Below, piece by piece: positions 61,286-64,000 of a stretch of DNA of 64,000 bases. The DNA is taken from contig NZ_AP024169.1 of NCBI RefSeq assembly GCF_016591975.1, forward strand, positions 4,599,001 through 4,663,000, read 5' to 3'. Both the position numbers and the translations under genes were made by a program. Every line of letters starts with the position of its first letter. Positions within the stretch are counted from its first letter, which is position 1. This DNA comes from Anaeromicropila herbilytica. Lineage in GTDB: Bacteria > Bacillota > Clostridia > Lachnospirales > Lachnospiraceae. The notes beneath the pieces were generated by a model, which saw nothing but the letters and a program-made list of their open reading frames with translations, had not been told where the DNA came from and made no database searches.

Positions 61286-61945
61286 CTACTTATTTCCTTT
61301 TTTCTTTCTCGCAATAACAACACCTGTTGCTCCTACAGCAACGACTACAACAGCAGCAATTACAACATATAATACGGTATTATCGCTTTCTTTTTCTGTG
61401 CTACTATCTTTGTCATCCTTTGTACTACCCTTATCTTTATCCTCACTCTTTGTATCTTTTGACTCAGCTGCAGGTCCTTCTGGCCATCCAGCTTCTGCCT
61501 TAGTTGCAGCAACGATAGTAACTCCACCGCCCATTCCAGAATCATTAGCTACATCTTCACCACCATTTGTAAACCAATATGTCTGTCCTGTTTGAAGGTC
61601 TTTGCAGTCTGCAGTCTGATCTTTCCCATTTCCAAATAAGATACCAAATGCTTTATCACCTGGAACTACATAGGAATACCAACCATTACCTTCATCCGTC
61701 ATTTCATCGCCTGGCCAAGCATTAGTTGCAAGATTCACCTGATCTGCCATTGTCCAAGCCCATGCACATACTTTATCCCATTTATTTGCATTATAGTAAT
61801 AAACTTTAGTTCCAGCTGATGCATCCGTGGTTGTCTCTGACTTTGTATCCTCCGCCTTTATCCTATCCCCTGGTAATAGACAACCTACTACTACGCAAAC
61901 CAATACCAATACATAACTGACATACCTTCCCAATCCTTTTTTCAT
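61286..61945 (-). CDS. Membrane-anchored starch-binding (CBM26-like) protein
   Basis: A 219-residue exported protein. Signal peptide at residues 1-31. A starch-binding module of CBM26/CBM25 type fills ~45-140: KVYYYNANKWDKVCAWAWTM, WPGDEMTDEGNGWYSYVVPG and ILFGNGKDQTADCKDL, with the conserved tryptophans. A Lys/Asp/Ser-rich linker (KDTKSEDKDKGSTKDDKDSS) leads to a C-terminal transmembrane helix and KKKGNK. No catalytic domain is present, so it should bind starch at the cell surface. The start at 61945 has AAAGGAG eight bases upstream, inside the end of the glycosidase gene two bases earlier, so both are cotranslated. Confidence 0.85.
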   Translation of the reverse strand: MKKGLGRYVSYVLVLVCVVVGCLLPGDRIKAEDTKSETTTDASAGTKVYYYNANKWDKVCAWAWTMADQVNLATNAWPGDEMTDEGNGWYSYVVPGDKAFGILFGNGKDQTADCKDLQTGQTYWFTNGGEDVANDSGMGGGVTIVAATKAEAGWPEGPAAESKDTKSEDKDKGSTKDDKDSSTEKESDNTVLYVVIAAVVVVAVGATGVVIARKKKGNK

Positions 61946-61947
61946 AC

Positions 61948-63669
61948 TCATTCTCCTTTACTAATTTTAAAATAGTGCGCCGTATAAGGCATTATTTCAT
62001 TTCCTTTCATCATCTGACTACATAATAAGTCGGTATGATTAGATGGAATTACGTTCTTAGGTAATTTCCCCGAATGTCCTGTTTGATTAATTACCACGTA
62101 GATATCGGTTTCCTCATAGCTTCGTTTCATAATAAAAAGATCATTGGAACTAAGAAATGTAACCAATCCATATCGCAACGCTTTCTCTGTCTTTCGAATC
62201 TGTATTAGCTTCATATAGAAATTATGTACCTCAGTATCCCATTCTTCTGTATTCCAATTGAATCCCTTTCTGCAACCTGGATCATATCCCCCTGTTAATC
62301 CAATCTCAGTTCCATAGTACACACATGGAGAGCCTAGATATCCAAATAGAAAAGCTGCTGCATTCATGAGACTTTGCTTATTCTCATTACACATATAAAG
62401 GAATCTTTCCGTATCATGACTATCTAGTAGATTAAACATCATCTCATTCATTCTATCTGGATATTTCATTAATTGCATCATAAGTGCATCTGAGAAACCC
62501 CTAGCATCAATATCGCCTTTTGCAAAATAATGAATTGCTTGATTTGTAATCGGGTAATTCATCACGGTATCGAATTGATCTCCTTGTAACCAAGGAAAAG
62601 AATCATGCCAGACCTCCCCAATAATAATTAGGTCTTTATCTATTTCCTTTACCACTTTTCTGAATTCTCTCCAAAAGCAATGATCAGGTTCATCAGCCAC
62701 ATCTAGTCTCCAGCCATCAATATCATACTCTTTGGTCCAGTAACGAACCACATCAAATAGATACTCCCTTACTTCCTTATTAGCTGTATTCAATCTAGGC
62801 ATATATGGTACACTTGCAAACATCTCGTAATTTGGCTCCTCTTTATTAACCGGAAATTCCTTTATCAAGAACCAATCTTTATACCTTGAATTCTCACCGT
62901 TTTTTATTACATCTTGAAATGGAGCAAAATGCTCACTGCAATGGTTAAATACGGCATCTAGAATAATTCGAATCCCTTTCTCATGCGCTTTCGTAACAAG
63001 CTCGCGAAAATCTTCTTTGCTTCCAAAGTGTGGATCAATCTGATAGTAATCAATCGTATCATATTTATGATTCGATATTGACTCAAAGATTGGGGTAAGA
63101 TAGATTGCATTCACCCCAAGCTCTTCTAGATAAGATAGATTGCTTGTGATTCCTTCTAGATCTCCGCCATAGAAAGACTTCGGTGTAGGATCTGATTCCC
63201 ATGGAACCGTCCTATCTGGCGAGATATCTGGATTTCCGTTCGCAAAGCGCTCCACAAATATCTGATAGAATATTGCATCACTATACCAACTTGGTTTGTG
63301 TGGAATATCCACCTCATGTGCGCTTGGGTATTGGAAGAATAAACAGTGTGCCAGGCTGTCATCGAAAGCATCTAACATTCCTGCTTCCGTATAGAAAAAA
63401 TCCTCCTCCTCTGTAATTACTTCAAAGTAATACCCTAACCGAATATCATCTTGCTGAATATTATACTGATAATAATCAAAGTATTCATCGGAACCAATCT
63501 TCTCCATCGCTCGATATGTCTTATTCGCCCAGTCAAATTTTACTCCGTAAAAGAGCCTTACCTCCTTCACATCATCCTTCGCTGTCCGAAATCGTATTCT
63601 TATATCTTTTGTTGTATATGGATATGCATAATTGCTCTTCGGGCAATGATATAGTGCTTCTCTGTTCAT
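61948..63669 (-). CDS. GH13 alpha-glycosidase (neopullulanase/cyclomaltodextrinase type)
   Basis: A 573-residue enzyme without a signal peptide, thus cytoplasmic. Residues ~1-120 form the N-terminal domain typical of GH13_20. The catalytic barrel has DAVFNHCSEHF (region I), GWRLDVADEPD (nucleophile Asp), IIIGEVWHDSF (acid/base Glu) and NLLDSHDTERF (third Asp). FYQIFVERFANGNP and the conserved GGDLEGI are also present. Such enzymes hydrolyse cyclodextrins, maltodextrins or pullulan. The ATG at 63669 has AAAGGAG upstream; an ATG 18 bases earlier lacks it. It is cotranslated with a starch-binding surface protein, fitting a small starch-use operon. Confidence 0.92.
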   Translation of the reverse strand: MNREALYHCPKSNYAYPYTTKDIRIRFRTAKDDVKEVRLFYGVKFDWANKTYRAMEKIGSDEYFDYYQYNIQQDDIRLGYYFEVITEEEDFFYTEAGMLDAFDDSLAHCLFFQYPSAHEVDIPHKPSWYSDAIFYQIFVERFANGNPDISPDRTVPWESDPTPKSFYGGDLEGITSNLSYLEELGVNAIYLTPIFESISNHKYDTIDYYQIDPHFGSKEDFRELVTKAHEKGIRIILDAVFNHCSEHFAPFQDVIKNGENSRYKDWFLIKEFPVNKEEPNYEMFASVPYMPRLNTANKEVREYLFDVVRYWTKEYDIDGWRLDVADEPDHCFWREFRKVVKEIDKDLIIIGEVWHDSFPWLQGDQFDTVMNYPITNQAIHYFAKGDIDARGFSDALMMQLMKYPDRMNEMMFNLLDSHDTERFLYMCNENKQSLMNAAAFLFGYLGSPCVYYGTEIGLTGGYDPGCRKGFNWNTEEWDTEVHNFYMKLIQIRKTEKALRYGLVTFLSSNDLFIMKRSYEETDIYVVINQTGHSGKLPKNVIPSNHTDLLCSQMMKGNEIMPYTAHYFKISKGE

Positions 63670-63690
63670 GTATTCTCCTTTCTGCATTTG

Positions 63691-63922
63691 TCAAAAGTCT
63701 TTTTAACCTACAGGTGTATATTGATGTATAATTATTAATTTTGGCGTAGTCCGGCTGAAAGTAATGTTTATATTTTGTCAAGACTCAAAGTGAAAATAGA
63801 AACGTGAGTGAGTATTTTCACTTGTCCTGAGGCTTGTAAAAAATATATTACTTGAAGGAAAGGTAGCCAAAATTCATAATTATACAGCAATATACACTCA
63901 GTAACTAACTCAAGACTTTTGA
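63691..63922. repeat. Structured palindromic repeat, copy 2
   Basis: The inverse-orientation partner of 53796-54030. Outer arms TCAAAAGTCTT (63691-63701) and AAGACTTTTGA (63912-63922); inner GTGTATATTG...TTTTGGC arm from 63714 with its counterpart ending at 63897; central AGTGAAAATA/TATTTTCACT hairpin. The inner 184 bp are about 80% or more identical to copy 1 by eye. Confidence 0.8.
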
Positions 63923-63932
63923 CTAACCTCTG

Positions 63933-64000
63933 CTACTCCGTTGCTAGTAGAGCTTTCCAGTTCTCAATTGTTTTCTTTCTTGCTTCCGCAGGTGATAATT
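63933..64000 (-). CDS. C-terminal end of an unidentified gene, cut by window edge
   Basis: The minus strand has an open frame from the window edge to a TAG at 63933-63935, encoding LSPAEARKKTIENWKALLAT plus a final E. The composition looks like a genuine protein end. Too short to identify. Confidence 0.4.
   Translation of the reverse strand, partial: LSPAEARKKTIENWKALLATE

Noticed and set aside
1..64000. CRISPR arrays, rRNA and tRNA genes
   Set aside because: No regularly spaced identical repeats, rRNA-like blocks or tRNA cloverleaf with CCA-end context were seen.

Overview
The window is about 64 kb of a low-GC Gram-positive chromosome. AGGAGG-type ribosome binding sites, frequent TTG/GTG starts, sigma-A promoters, LytTR/DUF3021 pairs and the house-keeping genes guaA, uvrA and uvrB fit a clostridial species, most likely Lachnospiraceae. 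That assignment is inference. No rRNA, tRNA or CRISPR array was seen.

Layout. (1) 1-12.9 kb is ordinary chromosome: a cut-off S41-type peptidase, two divergent LytTR + DUF3021-type pairs around a lipoprotein, a VOC protein, an orphan TRAP-type binding protein cotranscribed with a chemoreceptor, a DUF1848 protein, an RlaP-like nucleotidyltransferase, an XRE membrane regulator and a DUF1456 protein. (2) 13.03-14.81 kb is an IS1182-family insertion sequence with a frameshifted transposase. (3) 15.0-20.6 kb holds a three-gene ABC-3C conflict system (DUF4297-like nuclease, middle component, DUF3732-type ATPase), a HEPN-motif protein and a small winged-helix regulator. (4) 20.8-22.5 kb is the decayed end of an integrative element: a broken tyrosine integrase, an Xis-like gene and a ribbon-helix-helix gene. 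(5) 23.0-26.9 kb is a compact operon: XRE repressor, DUF262 protein with a sigma-1.1-like N-terminus, DUF3696-type ATPase and a protein of unknown function. Three palindromic operators lie at its promoter.

(6) 26.98-49.77 kb is a second, apparently intact integrative and mobilizable element (IME) inserted in the 3' end of guaA. Its limits are marked by a 12-bp copy of the guaA tail at both ends and by matching 22-bp integrase arm-type repeats just inside. It encodes an integrase, an Xis-like protein, an XRE repressor with a clear operator array, ParM/ParR-like segregation proteins, MobC and a relaxase, but no type IV secretion genes. Its cargo is nearly all defence. One operon carries type I restriction (HsdR, HsdM, HsdS), an SF1 helicase and an AlbA_2/Schlafen-like protein. 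A second operon carries a PD-(D/E)XK nuclease, a cyclase, a Pycsar TM effector and a second cyclase.

(7) 49.76-64 kb is chromosome again: guaA, a GNAT acetyltransferase, a VOC protein, a YfbR-like HD nucleotidase, uvrA, uvrB, a LacI regulator, a starch-binding membrane protein and a GH13 alpha-glycosidase. This part contains two kinds of non-coding structured element: a ~360-bp multi-hairpin palindrome next to uvrB, and two copies of a ~232-bp palindrome whose arms differ by compensatory changes.

Most interesting: the two-cyclase Pycsar operon, the XRE/DUF262/DUF3696/unknown cassette, the guaA-targeted IME with visible attachment and arm sites, and the structured elements near uvrA/uvrB. Family names rest on motif recognition by eye; no database search was run.
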